From positions 1 through 64,000 of the forward strand of contig NZ_JBMYXF010000009.1 in NCBI RefSeq assembly GCF_049608145.1: a stretch of 64,000 bases of DNA. Reading direction: 5' to 3'. Both the position numbers and the translations under genes were made by a program. The notes beneath the pieces were generated by a model. It had not been told where the DNA came from and did not search any database. It was given only the letters and a program-made list of their open reading frames with translations. Within the stretch, counting starts at the first letter, position 1, and every line of letters starts with the position of its first letter. This document shows, piece after piece, positions 34,028 to 43,202 of the stretch. The DNA is from Halocynthiibacter sp049608145 (GTDB lineage: Bacteria; Pseudomonadota; Alphaproteobacteria; Rhodobacterales; Rhodobacteraceae).

Positions 34028-34891
34028 TCACATTCGCGCGTCTATTGCCTGTGCGATCAGTTGGTTGAAATCATCTTCGTTACGGATCTTCGCAACATCA
34101 TCCGCCTGCACGGTCACACCCCAGTTTTGGGCTATTGCACGATACTGAGGCTGGCGATGTTCCACAGCCCGACGATAGGCCCAGCGGATGAACTTATTTG
34201 GATTAACACCATCTTCCTGAATGTTGTTTTCATTCAGATATTCACTCCAGGAATCTTCTAAGATTTTGGGGTGGTAATACATGGGTTTCGGCGCCTTATC
34301 AAAGCGGCGGATCAGTTCCTCTGTGTGATCATCAGATCCTTCGATCCAGACCATCAATAGGTTATCAGATAGGCTTTTTAGCACCGGGTCATTTGGGTCT
34401 TCAGGATCGACCACTTCGCAAATAGAGCCGCCACTGTCGCCGATGAAATGACTGTATCCATAAAGCGCCTGGGCACGTTCGATGAAATGCGCCGTATCCA
34501 TAAGGGATGCGATTTCCGCTGTGCGATGCTGTTGCTGGCGTTTCAGGTATTCGGCGAATGCTATTCCACCTTGATCTGGATTGCCCGGTTTGCCCAGATA
34601 AGTCGACAAAGGCGTAAGATTTTCAAAGGTGATATTTGAGGCGATATAGATTGAATCAGAACGCAGAAGTTCGGCCAGAAACGGTGTTTTCATCGCTTCG
34701 CGTTTAAAGTTATCGACGATATGTTCGCCCATGTATCGTGTGCCGATGCGGTAATCGACTGAATAATGGAACCAATCGCCGGATTGCCGCAACATGTCAG
34801 AGGTATAAGTTTTCCCAAGGCCAGACATAGCAAACAGCATGACCTGCTTGGTTTTAGCGTTCAGCCAGTCTTTGCCTGATGTATACAGCAT
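34028..34891 (-). CDS. P-loop ATPase/kinase-like hypothetical protein
   Basis: A 287-residue cytoplasmic protein. An N-terminal Walker A-like loop, FAMSGLGKTYTSDML, follows a beta strand (KQVMLFAMSG). Later segments include IGDSGGSICEVVDPEDP and RWAYRRAVEHRQPQYR. No transmembrane span. I do not recognise a named family; such proteins are usually labelled ATPase in Rhodobacteraceae. The start at 34891 follows AAAGAGGCTTCC. It lies between metA and the large kinase/peptidase/aminotransferase fusion on the same strand, so the fusion may share its transcript. Confidence 0.7.
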   Translation of the reverse strand: MLYTSGKDWLNAKTKQVMLFAMSGLGKTYTSDMLRQSGDWFHYSVDYRIGTRYMGEHIVDNFKREAMKTPFLAELLRSDSIYIASNITFENLTPLSTYLGKPGNPDQGGIAFAEYLKRQQQHRTAEIASLMDTAHFIERAQALYGYSHFIGDSGGSICEVVDPEDPNDPVLKSLSDNLLMVWIEGSDDHTEELIRRFDKAPKPMYYHPKILEDSWSEYLNENNIQEDGVNPNKFIRWAYRRAVEHRQPQYRAIAQNWGVTVQADDVAKIRNEDDFNQLIAQAIDARM

Positions 34892-34981
34892 GGAAGCCTC
34901 TTTTCGTCTTTTCCCGTTCGTAGCGGGCAGGGATGCAGGCGTCAACACGGTTGGCTGACGGCATTCCGTCAGCCAACTGTT

Positions 34982-37900
34982 TCATCGCATCAGACAGGTA
35001 ACTTCGTTCAAAACTTTATCCATCACGCCGATCAACATATCGATGTCTTCGGCATCAATTGTCAGAGGCGGTCGGATTTTCAAGATGTTGTCATTTGGCC
35101 CTTCACGCCCGGTCAGGATGCGATGTTCGCGCAGACGGTTAATCACATAGGATGCGGCATCTGTTGCAGGTTCTTTTGTATCGCGATCTGTGACCAGTTC
35201 GACGCCAATAAACAGCCCCATACCACGAATGTCACCGATGACTTCATGTTTTGACATAAGGCTTTCAAGGCCTGTCATGAGTTCACCGCCACGCGCCTGT
35301 GCGTTTTCCTGCAAGCCTTCGTCGTCAACGATATCAAGCACTTCTTTACCCATACGGCAAGACAGTGTGGATCCCCCAAAGGTGGAAAAATATTCAGGCC
35401 CTTCAGCGAATTTATCGGCAATTTCACGGGTGGTGATGACCACGCCAAGCGGGTGACCATTGCCAATAGGTTTGCCAAGGACCACAATATCAGGCACCGC
35501 GCCTTGATGTTCAAACGCGAAATAATAGTCGCCAAGGCGCCCGAGACCTGTTTGAACCTCATCGGCAATACAAATACCACCAGCCGCACGGATTTTATCA
35601 TAAACCGCAGGTAGATAGCCTTTCGGCGGAATGATCTGACCACCGACTGACGGGAAGGTTTCAGCAATGAAACCAGCCACACCATGGCCTTTTTCCTGCA
35701 GGCTTATGATCGCGTCATCGATCAGATTTGCGTATTTCTGTGCGGCTTGTGGATCATCGCGCTTATAGCTGCCTTTGTAATCATCCGCGACGTCCACCAG
35801 TTCAACCCAATCAGCCTGCCCAACGCCGCCTTTTGCGTTGAACTTGTAAGCAGAAATATCAATCGCACCGGTGGTGTTGCCGTGATAGCCGTGGTTGGGG
35901 GTGACCATGCCTTTTGCACCAGAGGCCGCACGCGATAGGCGCAGGGCCAGTTCATTTGCCTCTGTGCCTGAATTGACGAAGAAACAAACATTCAGTGGAT
36001 CCGGCAGTTTTGAACGGATCTTTTCTGCAAAGGCGACCTGGGCCGGATGCAAATAACGGGTGTTGGAGTTCATCCGCTTTAGCTGATCCGCAGCCACCGC
36101 CTGAATACGGGGGTGGGCGTGACCAACATGTGGCACGTTGTTATAGGCGTCCAGATAAGGGCGACCCCATTCATCAAACATGTGGTGTTTCCAACCACGC
36201 ACCAGCATCGCCGGATTGCTGTATGACAGTTTCAAGTTCTTGCCAAAATATGCCTCACGATCCGCCTGAACCTGTGATTTGTCCGTGGGTTCCCAACGCG
36301 CGTAATCGTCATCAAGGTTCATCAGCATGGCGGGGTTCGGGCAGAGACGTTCCCAAAGGAACATCTCATCCGGGTCACCAACGCCGGGCCAGTCTTCGCC
36401 CATACCATCCGTAGACAGCGCCAACTGGAAATGCACATGTGGGGCCCAACCACCGTTTTGTGTAGGATCACCAAGTTCACAGAACGCATCACCCTTTGCC
36501 ACTTTGTCACCTATGTTTAACCGATCTAGGAACTCCGGGTTCAGGTGGCCATAAAGCGTGTAGAAATTGTCTCCATCCGGCGTTTCGTGTTTCAGGATGA
36601 TAACGCCGCCATAATCTAGGTGTCCCGCGCGATATTCAGCACAGAAAACCTCTCCATCATAGGGGGCCAGAAGTTTGCGACCGGCCGGTGCAAAGGCATC
36701 AATCGCCAGATGCACGGTGCGACGATCACTGGCTTTAAAGGGGCCTTTGCGGAAGGCGTGATCGGTATACACAAGGCGTGGTTCATTATAATTGCCAAGC
36801 CATGTTTTATAGCTGCCAGCACCATCATCTTCTTCATATTCGCGACCCACATAGGCCGCCTCAGAAATGGGCATGTCGAACGGATTTTGCGGTGTGGTGC
36901 AGGCTTCGACAGACAGGGAACCAATTGGCGCATCTTTCAGATCGTCGCCCATAACAGAGGCGAAATTGCCGCGTTCCGATGCCAGCCAGGTCATGACGCG
37001 ATCTGCGCCATCCACCACCGGCAAGTTACAGGCGGCACGCAGGCGCGCGTTGATCAGACCTTCGTTAACACCATGATTTTCAAGGAACGCCCAAGCAGGG
37101 GCCTGAGAGATGGTGACATAAGGGTCATCTGGGTTTTCAACGGCCATCAGGGTGGAATTCACCACGGAAACGGCCAGGCGCATCTTCAGAAGAGGCCAGA
37201 GCAGGTCGATCTCTTGTGGGGTTAAGGGACTGACAGAATGATAGCCCTGTATAAGTGAAACCAGCGCTTTTTCTGCATCCACATCCCCAAGTACAACATA
37301 GGCGGCGGTGATCGCCAGATCCACAATGCGCGGGCCTGCACACATGTCGCCAAAGTCGATCAGACCAGAAATATGCGGGGAGGTTGTCAGGTTGCCTGAC
37401 ACAAGAATATTGTAGTCGTTCAGGTCGTTGTGAATGGCGGATTTAGGCAAGGTTTGAAGCACTGGGAACGCCGCATCAAACCCGCTGCAGATTTCAGATA
37501 TCAATCTACGTCGTGAAACATTTTCAATGACCTGTAGATCATTTTTGACCCAGGCAGCTTTCATTAGATCCCATTTGAAATCACGGTGCAGTTCAGAATG
37601 TTCAAAACCGGACAATGCCAGGGTTAGCTGTGCATTCTGTGCACCCAAGCCATGGATCAGAGTATCCGTATGGGGCAGGAAATCAGCCCAGGGGCGACCG
37701 GCGACAAGGGACAGAACCCAGCACAGACGGATCTCACCGGTCTCATCTGTGATCTCTGTGAACAATGCGCCAGACTTTGTGGGGATGACATCTGGCAGCG
37801 GTAAGGTTGTGTCTGCTTTTCGTGCGGCATCAATTGCACCGGTCTGCATGTCGATGAAAGCGGCATCACATCCCGGTCGCATGACCTTGAGAACATGGCC

Positions 37901-38002
37901 GCTGTCAGCCTTAAAGTTCAGGTCATATTCTCCATCAAGGCCACTGAGAGTCGCATCAATGCCCCAGTGATGATCAAGCGCTTTTTGCCAGTGTAAAACC
38001 AT
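34982..38002 (-). CDS. Kinase (APH-like) / M23 peptidase-like / class III aminotransferase fusion
   Basis: A 1006-residue cytoplasmic protein with three complete-looking modules. Residues about 20-300 form an APH/choline-kinase-like phosphotransferase with HNDLNDYNIL (191-200) and IDFGD (215-219). Residues about 405-540 form a LytM/M23 metallopeptidase with HLAID (431-435), YGHL and HVHF (522-525), so zinc ligands are intact. Residues about 580-1006 form a class III PLP aminotransferase with FVNSGTEANELA, DEVQTGLG and the PLP lysine at K844 in LGKPIGNGH. The aminotransferase end resembles AGXT2L-type phospholyases, and pairing with a small-molecule kinase suggests phosphorylation then elimination of an amino alcohol (inference). 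No signal peptide. Confidence 0.88.
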   Translation of the reverse strand: MVLHWQKALDHHWGIDATLSGLDGEYDLNFKADSGHVLKVMRPGCDAAFIDMQTGAIDAARKADTTLPLPDVIPTKSGALFTEITDETGEIRLCWVLSLVAGRPWADFLPHTDTLIHGLGAQNAQLTLALSGFEHSELHRDFKWDLMKAAWVKNDLQVIENVSRRRLISEICSGFDAAFPVLQTLPKSAIHNDLNDYNILVSGNLTTSPHISGLIDFGDMCAGPRIVDLAITAAYVVLGDVDAEKALVSLIQGYHSVSPLTPQEIDLLWPLLKMRLAVSVVNSTLMAVENPDDPYVTISQAPAWAFLENHGVNEGLINARLRAACNLPVVDGADRVMTWLASERGNFASVMGDDLKDAPIGSLSVEACTTPQNPFDMPISEAAYVGREYEEDDGAGSYKTWLGNYNEPRLVYTDHAFRKGPFKASDRRTVHLAIDAFAPAGRKLLAPYDGEVFCAEYRAGHLDYGGVIILKHETPDGDNFYTLYGHLNPEFLDRLNIGDKVAKGDAFCELGDPTQNGGWAPHVHFQLALSTDGMGEDWPGVGDPDEMFLWERLCPNPAMLMNLDDDYARWEPTDKSQVQADREAYFGKNLKLSYSNPAMLVRGWKHHMFDEWGRPYLDAYNNVPHVGHAHPRIQAVAADQLKRMNSNTRYLHPAQVAFAEKIRSKLPDPLNVCFFVNSGTEANELALRLSRAASGAKGMVTPNHGYHGNTTGAIDISAYKFNAKGGVGQADWVELVDVADDYKGSYKRDDPQAAQKYANLIDDAIISLQEKGHGVAGFIAETFPSVGGQIIPPKGYLPAVYDKIRAAGGICIADEVQTGLGRLGDYYFAFEHQGAVPDIVVLGKPIGNGHPLGVVITTREIADKFAEGPEYFSTFGGSTLSCRMGKEVLDIVDDEGLQENAQARGGELMTGLESLMSKHEVIGDIRGMGLFIGVELVTDRDTKEPATDAASYVINRLREHRILTGREGPNDNILKIRPPLTIDAEDIDMLIGVMDKVLNEVTCLMR

Positions 38003-38115
38003 GGAATCCCCCTGTACGTCTTTCGCACAGATTAGCCTGAGAAAATCGCATGTCGAGGGGCGATTGCATGCGGTTTACTTGTTTATAACTGAGGGATGGT
38101 CAGGCTGGACAGATG

Positions 38116-38775
38116 TCAGTTTGCAAGGACTTCTTCGTGAAGTTGGCCTTCTTTCAGGCGCAGGCTACGATTGGCGATCTTAGACCGAAAACACTTGTCA
38201 TGGCTGACCAATACGATGGATTGGGGAAGGGCCCGCAGGATTTCAGTCAGGCGGGCTTCGTTTTCTTCATCCAGGGCATTGGTCGGTTCATCCAGGATCA
38301 GAACCTCGGGGTCCATCGCCAGAACGCAGGCCAGTGTAACAAGACGCTTCTCTCCGCCCGACAGGCGATGCGTAATTGCGTCGCGTAGATACATCAGGTC
38401 CAGATCTGACAGCAGGCGATCTACGATGACCAGTGCCTCATCCCGGGATTTCCCAAGATTCAATGGACCAAATGCGATGTCATCAGCGACTGTTGGGCAG
38501 AACAGCTGATCGTCTGGATCTTGAAATACAAGGCCCGCACGACGACGAACTTCGTGAAAATCCGCTTCACATGTCCGAGGGCTGCCGAAGGCTTCGACTG
38601 CTCCCTGATCGGGAATGATTAATCCAAGCATAATTTTCAGAAGGGTGGATTTACCCGCGCCATTATGGCCGGTGATGGCAAGGCGGTCTCCGGTGTTCAA
38701 CTGAAACCCCGCACCGTTCAGGATTGCACCACGGCGCGGCCATGTGTGATGAATATTATCAAGTTTAAACAGCAT
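38116..38775 (-). CDS. cbiO: Cobalt ECF transporter ATP-binding subunit
   Basis: A 219-residue ABC ATPase. Walker A GHNGAGKST, signature LSGGEKRLVTLACVLAMD and Walker B VLILDEPTNALDEENEA are intact. It is the A component of an energy-coupling-factor transporter. It starts one base over the cbiQ stop and is last of five genes below the cobalamin riboswitch. Confidence 0.94.
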   Translation of the reverse strand: MLFKLDNIHHTWPRRGAILNGAGFQLNTGDRLAITGHNGAGKSTLLKIMLGLIIPDQGAVEAFGSPRTCEADFHEVRRRAGLVFQDPDDQLFCPTVADDIAFGPLNLGKSRDEALVIVDRLLSDLDLMYLRDAITHRLSGGEKRLVTLACVLAMDPEVLILDEPTNALDEENEARLTEILRALPQSIVLVSHDKCFRSKIANRSLRLKEGQLHEEVLAN

Positions 38776-39539
38776 TATAGGACGTATTCTTTAACGATTA
38801 GGGCCGTGAGGAATAAGGTGAAAATGCAGGGAAACGCCAGATCAGAAGCCTGAAAGTGAAAGCGTTGGGTCATGGGAAGGCTGCCTGTAAAGCCGCGACA
38901 TTTCATGGCATCCATGATGCGTTCGGAACGTTCCAGTGCACGGATCAGCATCATGCCAATGAGATAACCAAAACTGCGATAGGTGTGGCCGTTGGTGCCG
39001 GGCCGAAACCCACGACATTTCATAGCCTGACGCAGACGTTGATATTCTTGGCGCAGAACTTCGATATAGCGCACGGTAAACAGCAGCAGATGCACAAGTT
39101 TGGCCGGCGTTTTCAGCGCATATAGGGCCTGTCCGAAAGTGACTTCCTCCATGGAACCGACAAGCGCGAGCATGGCCATGACAATGGCATTTGCCGTGAG
39201 GGCAATTTCGACAGCGCGGATCAAACCTTCGTAACTGGCGGCAAAGCCAAACACTGAGAACATCGGCGTGCCGTCCATGGTGAAGGGCAGAAAAAAGATC
39301 ATTGCGATGATGAAGGTATCCATCGCAATGACCCGCTTTATGGTTTGCACCGGCGGAAGTTTCGCCGCCAGCATCAAGGCTATCGCGGCCAGTAGCGCAA
39401 TGCACAACAGCAACAGCGATTGAAGGGCCACGGTTGCGATTGCAAATGTCACTGCTGCTACAATGCGCAGGCGGGGGTCCAGCCGTTTTAATGGCGGAAC
39501 ATCCGGTGCGGTGGTCGTAGCAGGCAGGACATAGGTCAT
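38775..39539 (-). CDS. cbiQ: Cobalt ECF transporter transmembrane (T) subunit
   Basis: A 254-residue membrane protein with about five spans. The family features LDPRLRIVAAVTFAI and the coupling-helix-like RLRQAMKCRGFRPG and RIMDAMKCRGFTG, both with Ala-Arg/Lys-x-x-Gly-type motifs that contact the ATPase, are present. It overlaps the upstream gene by four bases (ATGA). Confidence 0.92.
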   Translation of the reverse strand: MTYVLPATTTAPDVPPLKRLDPRLRIVAAVTFAIATVALQSLLLLCIALLAAIALMLAAKLPPVQTIKRVIAMDTFIIAMIFFLPFTMDGTPMFSVFGFAASYEGLIRAVEIALTANAIVMAMLALVGSMEEVTFGQALYALKTPAKLVHLLLFTVRYIEVLRQEYQRLRQAMKCRGFRPGTNGHTYRSFGYLIGMMLIRALERSERIMDAMKCRGFTGSLPMTQRFHFQASDLAFPCIFTLFLTALIVKEYVL

Positions 39540-40120
39540 TTTGAGGTGTCCTTCAGTTGGCGACGGGCGGAGACATAGAAAAAGGCGCCAAACAATCCAC
39601 AAATGATGCCAATGCCACCCAGTATCGTGCTGAAACGGTTGCGTTCGCGGATCTGCGTCAGTTCACGCCGGATCGGACGCAATTCATTTCGAACGGCTGA
39701 CGCGACAATTGTGCTGAGGGCCGTGTCATCCATTGCGGTTGCAGTCGAGGCTTCCAGATTAACCGCAACAGCACCTGCTGTGGTAGGTGAGTTCACTGAA
39801 CCACCCGGGACATCTGCTGCTGGCAGGATCATTTCTGCCACATGTCCTGCACCCAGATCAGACAGGAATTTCAATGGACCAGCGGGCAGGGCACCTTCCG
39901 GTGTCCAAGTGAAAAAACCATCTTCATCGGTTGTGCTTTCGCCAACTTTATTTCCATTGATGTCAAACACATCCACACGAAACCCAACAGCCATATCGCC
40001 GCTTGAAAAGCCGATCTCGCCTTCTACGGAATTTCCTGCAGGGAAAACATCGGCAATGATTTTATGGGCAAAAGCTGGGCTTGCAGACAGAATAAATGCG
40101 GACAAGAGAAGATAACGCAT
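39536..40120 (-). CDS. NikL/CbiL-like component of ECF metal transporter
   Basis: A 194-residue protein with an N-terminal signal (MRYLLLSAFILSASPAFA) followed by a His at the mature end (HKIIADVFPAG), a beta-sandwich-like exported region, and a C-terminal membrane span at about 165-185 (FSTILGGIGIICGLFGAFFY). This resembles the NikL/CbiL auxiliary subunit of Ni/Co ECF importers, in which the N-terminal His-containing mature end is thought to help metal delivery. The start at 40120 follows GAGGTGTAAG. No CbiN gene is seen. Confidence 0.75.
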   Translation of the reverse strand: MRYLLLSAFILSASPAFAHKIIADVFPAGNSVEGEIGFSSGDMAVGFRVDVFDINGNKVGESTTDEDGFFTWTPEGALPAGPLKFLSDLGAGHVAEMILPAADVPGGSVNSPTTAGAVAVNLEASTATAMDDTALSTIVASAVRNELRPIRRELTQIRERNRFSTILGGIGIICGLFGAFFYVSARRQLKDTSK

Positions 40121-40121
40121 C

Positions 40122-40739
40122 TTACACCTCATGATGTTGGCTGATGCCAAATAGTTCGGGTTTGACCTGCACAATCATCCAGGCGGCGGCGGCGGACAAT
40201 GCGCCCTCAATGATCATCACCGGAATGTGGCTGACAAACACAAGATAAGCGGCTTCGTTGAATTCTTCGCCTGACAGTGCAAGGGACATGGCAACCATGA
40301 TGGTGGTCATGGCAATGGCCAGTGCGCCACAGACAGCCCCCCAAAGCAGTGCATTCTTGCGTCCGCCACGGCGGATGAAGGGGCGCACAGCGATACCAGC
40401 AAGAACCGCGGGCAGTGCAATGTTGACGGCGTTCACCCCCAAAACGGTGATGCCCCCAAAGCCAAAGGTCACGGCCTGTAGCAACAATCCGACAAACAAA
40501 GCCGGAAAAGCCGCCCAGCCCAAGATCAGCCCAGCAATGCCGTTCATGATGAGGTGAACGGAACTGATGCCAATTGGCACATGGATCAGAGACGCGACAA
40601 AGAACCCCGCAGACAGCACCCCTGCAGTGGGGATGCGTTCGGTGGTCAGTTGGCGCAGCCCGATGGCAAGGCCACCGGCCGTTGCCACAGCTCCGGCGAC
40701 AAGCACCGGGGTTGCAAGGGCACCATCAACGATATGCAT
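40122..40739 (-). CDS. cbiM: Cobalt/nickel ECF transporter S component
   Basis: A 205-residue membrane protein with about seven spans. It begins MHIVDG, the diagnostic start whose His2 and N-terminus bind Co or Ni ions. The segments HVPIGISSVHLIMNGIAGLI and VSHIPVMIIEG carry further conserved histidines. It overlaps the DUF4198 stop by one base. The vitamin B12 riboswitch upstream argues for cobalt rather than nickel. Confidence 0.94.
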   Translation of the reverse strand: MHIVDGALATPVLVAGAVATAGGLAIGLRQLTTERIPTAGVLSAGFFVASLIHVPIGISSVHLIMNGIAGLILGWAAFPALFVGLLLQAVTFGFGGITVLGVNAVNIALPAVLAGIAVRPFIRRGGRKNALLWGAVCGALAIAMTTIMVAMSLALSGEEFNEAAYLVFVSHIPVMIIEGALSAAAAWMIVQVKPELFGISQHHEV

Positions 40740-41548
40740 CAGTTGGCCTCGGCTGCATTGATGTCCCAGGCGCGCACCCAGATCACCGCATCAATAGAAA
40801 GCTCTTTACCTTCATGTTCTGCACCTTCAACCACCCCCAAGGCGGCAAAAACCCAGTGACCCGCGGTTGGCACCCCAAATGTGAATTCACCGTCTTCATC
40901 CGTAACGGCCACAATCGCGCCACCAGGGGGCGGGGTGATTGTCATTTCACCTGCCGTGCCTGTCGCCATGTCGGGTTCAGCTGCCATATATTCGATCTCG
41001 ATCTCGGCACCTGCGACAGGTTCACCGTTTGCCATAACCCGGCCAGAGAAGGTCGAACCGGCAATCAGATTTCCAGGTTTGTTCAGCGGAATAATTTCAG
41101 CTTCTAGCCCTAGATTTGCATCCCAGTCGGTCGGCAGCTCGTTGCGGTTCATATAGGATTTGGTGATTTGGCGGATGTAGATGTCTTCGCTTTCCTCATA
41201 GTAAGGGGCGGGATCTACAACGATCACATAGTCACCAGAGCGTTTCACAGGCACAATGCCATCAAAGGAAACGCCCGTGTTATCTGGGCCGGTGAACGTG
41301 GATTCAGTTAGGCTTTTGCTCAGATCGATACGTTCGCCGCGATGCTGCATGAAAAATTCCTGCGGCATACCCATATCCATCACGTGACCTGCGGACATCG
41401 GGTGCCAGAAAATCAGCTTAACCGGTACATCACCGGGGCGTTCAATCTGGGTCTGATCCGCATAGATCAGCTGGAAATGCGCCGCTGCGGGCTGGGTGGT
41501 CAGTGTCAGCGCTGCACAGCTGGCAGCAAAAAAAGTCTTCAGTTTCAT
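40739..41548 (-). CDS. Exported DUF4198/NikK-like accessory protein
   Basis: A 269-residue periplasmic protein with a signal peptide (MKLKTFFAASCAALTLTTQP, cleaved near AAA-HFQ). The DUF4198 domain has HVMDMGMPQEFF and DEDGEFTFGVPTAGHW. Proteins of this type accompany nickel and cobalt ECF importers (NikK). A mature N-terminal His, as in the NikL-like partner, could bind metal. The start at 41548 follows TGAGGCGACTT. It is first gene after the riboswitch. Confidence 0.78.
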   Translation of the reverse strand: MKLKTFFAASCAALTLTTQPAAAHFQLIYADQTQIERPGDVPVKLIFWHPMSAGHVMDMGMPQEFFMQHRGERIDLSKSLTESTFTGPDNTGVSFDGIVPVKRSGDYVIVVDPAPYYEESEDIYIRQITKSYMNRNELPTDWDANLGLEAEIIPLNKPGNLIAGSTFSGRVMANGEPVAGAEIEIEYMAAEPDMATGTAGEMTITPPPGGAIVAVTDEDGEFTFGVPTAGHWVFAALGVVEGAEHEGKELSIDAVIWVRAWDINAAEAN

Positions 41549-41694
41549 AAGTCGCCTCAGGACGGCCACGCATGTGGCAATGCAAAAGGAACGACGGGGA
41601 TATCAGCGAGGTTTCGTTTTGTTTTGGTGGGGCGGACCCCCTTAACAGACGAACCCATGCTGGATGCTCACCCCGGCATCCGGTGGAAACACCC

Positions 41695-41900
41695 GGTTTC
41701 CCGGGTCGTCTGGGTCAGGTATCCTGGCTTACGGATTGATCACAGAACCTGCCTTCCCAGGGCTGTGCCCCAGTGGCTTTGTTGGCTCTGCTCTCCGCTT
41801 ACAGTTGCGGGGGCAGCCACGGAATCGGCCCCGAAGTGGGTCGTCCTCACCGTGTTCCCTGTTGTCTCTTTGCTGGCTTGGCCGCACAAAGAACCTCAGA
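41695..41900 (-). ncRNA. Cobalamin riboswitch controlling the cobalt transporter
   Basis: On the minus strand the highly conserved GCTGCCCCCGCAACTGT lies at 41801-41817 (complement), followed by AAGCGG. A GGGAACACGGTGAGGAC stretch lies 5' of it, and the B12 box appears as AAGCCAGGATACCTGACC at about 41713-41730. Order and spacing match class I cobalamin aptamers. It begins about 350 bases upstream of the DUF4198 start and faces the cbi genes. Hairpins between the aptamer and the gene (GGATGC...GCATCC and GGGGG...CCCC) could be the expression platform. With cobalamin bound, the cobalt importer should be shut down. Confidence 0.93.
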
Positions 41901-42041
41901 TGACGCCGTTCTGGCAGTAAGGGCCGGGGGCTGTCAATTCCAAATTATCTGCATCTGAATTTTTTAATGCCGCACACAGACGGCCCTTGTGTGGGGCGGG
42001 GCTTCGGATTACTCTTAGGGTAACTTGAAATGGAGGGCGGT

Positions 42042-43154
42042 ATGTCGCCCAGGCGTCCCAGAGGTGCGGGCGCGTTTCCCACAGCGGTTGAGACTCCCGC
42101 GCCCAAAAACCGAGGTCAGAAACCGCTTTATGCGGCGTTAGATCTTGGCACAAATTCGTGTCGAATGCTGGTTGCCCGACCTGAGGGCAGTCAGTTTAAA
42201 GTTGTGGACAGCTTTTCTAAGGCCGTCCAATTGGGCACCGGGTTGGAAGCAACGGGCCGCCTGTCGCGGTCTTCGATCAATCGAACGATACAGGCTTTGC
42301 GTATTTGTCAGCGAAAATTGCGACAACATGATGTGCGCAGAATGCGACTGGTGGCAACCGAAGCCTGTCGGCGCGCCAGGAATTCCCGTGATTTTATCCG
42401 TCTTGTGAAACGTGAAACCGGTCTGAATCTGGAAATCATCCCCCCGGAAGAAGAAGCGCGCCTGGCAGTGATAAGTTGCGCCCCCCTTGTTCATCAGAAA
42501 ACGGATCAATTGCTTGTGGTTGATATCGGCGGAGGCTCAACCGAACTGGTCTGGATCGATCTGTCGGAAACCGCCGCTGCAGATCGTTCCAACGCTATTT
42601 TGGCTGTGCAAAAAGGTCTGAAACGCCAATCGTCTTCGCGTTACGGGGAAAAGGTCATCGACTGGATCTCAGTGCCCCTTGGTGTTGCGACATTGCGGGA
42701 TCAGTTTGACGATGTTGAGGATGATGAAGGCCGGTTTGCCCTGATGTCGTGGTTTTTCGAAGAAAAGCTGCAAAGTTTTACCCCCTATGACCGCCTGCAT
42801 CAGCGTGATGGTTTTCAGATTGTTGGCACGTCCGGAACGATTACAACCGTTGCTGCGTCACATCTTGGCCTGACGCGCTATGATCGGAATATGGTGGATG
42901 GCCTGGAAATGAATTCAGATGAAATTGATCGTGTTATTCACGGCTATCTTCAGCTTGGGCCTGGTGGCCGTCGTCGTGACCCCCGGATTGGACGCGATAG
43001 GGCGGCATTAATTATGTCGGGATCTGCTATCCTGCAGGCGTTAATGCGTGTCTGGCCGACCAACCGTTTGTCAGTTGCCGACCGTGGATTACGGGAAGGC
43101 CTGTTGTATGCATTGATGTCGGAAGATGGACGATTGCTTGACGCGCAGGGCTGA
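42042..43154 (+). CDS. ppx: Ppx/GppA family phosphatase
   Basis: A 370-residue exopolyphosphatase or guanosine pentaphosphate phosphatase. Actin-like ATPase motifs are seen: ALDLGTNSCRMLVA near the N-terminus and VVDIGGGSTELV in the centre; VGTSGTITTVAA follows. The ATG at 42042 has GGAGGGCGGT before it, better than the ATG at 42030. The roughly 30-residue basic N-terminus is normal for alphaproteobacterial members. It heads an operon with rlmE. Confidence 0.88.
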   Translation: MSPRRPRGAGAFPTAVETPAPKNRGQKPLYAALDLGTNSCRMLVARPEGSQFKVVDSFSKAVQLGTGLEATGRLSRSSINRTIQALRICQRKLRQHDVRRMRLVATEACRRARNSRDFIRLVKRETGLNLEIIPPEEEARLAVISCAPLVHQKTDQLLVVDIGGGSTELVWIDLSETAAADRSNAILAVQKGLKRQSSSRYGEKVIDWISVPLGVATLRDQFDDVEDDEGRFALMSWFFEEKLQSFTPYDRLHQRDGFQIVGTSGTITTVAASHLGLTRYDRNMVDGLEMNSDEIDRVIHGYLQLGPGGRRRDPRIGRDRAALIMSGSAILQALMRVWPTNRLSVADRGLREGLLYALMSEDGRLLDAQG

Positions 43155-43202
43155 AACAGGCATGAGGGCCTTTGCGTGTTTGCGCGACGGAAAGGATCAG
43201 AA

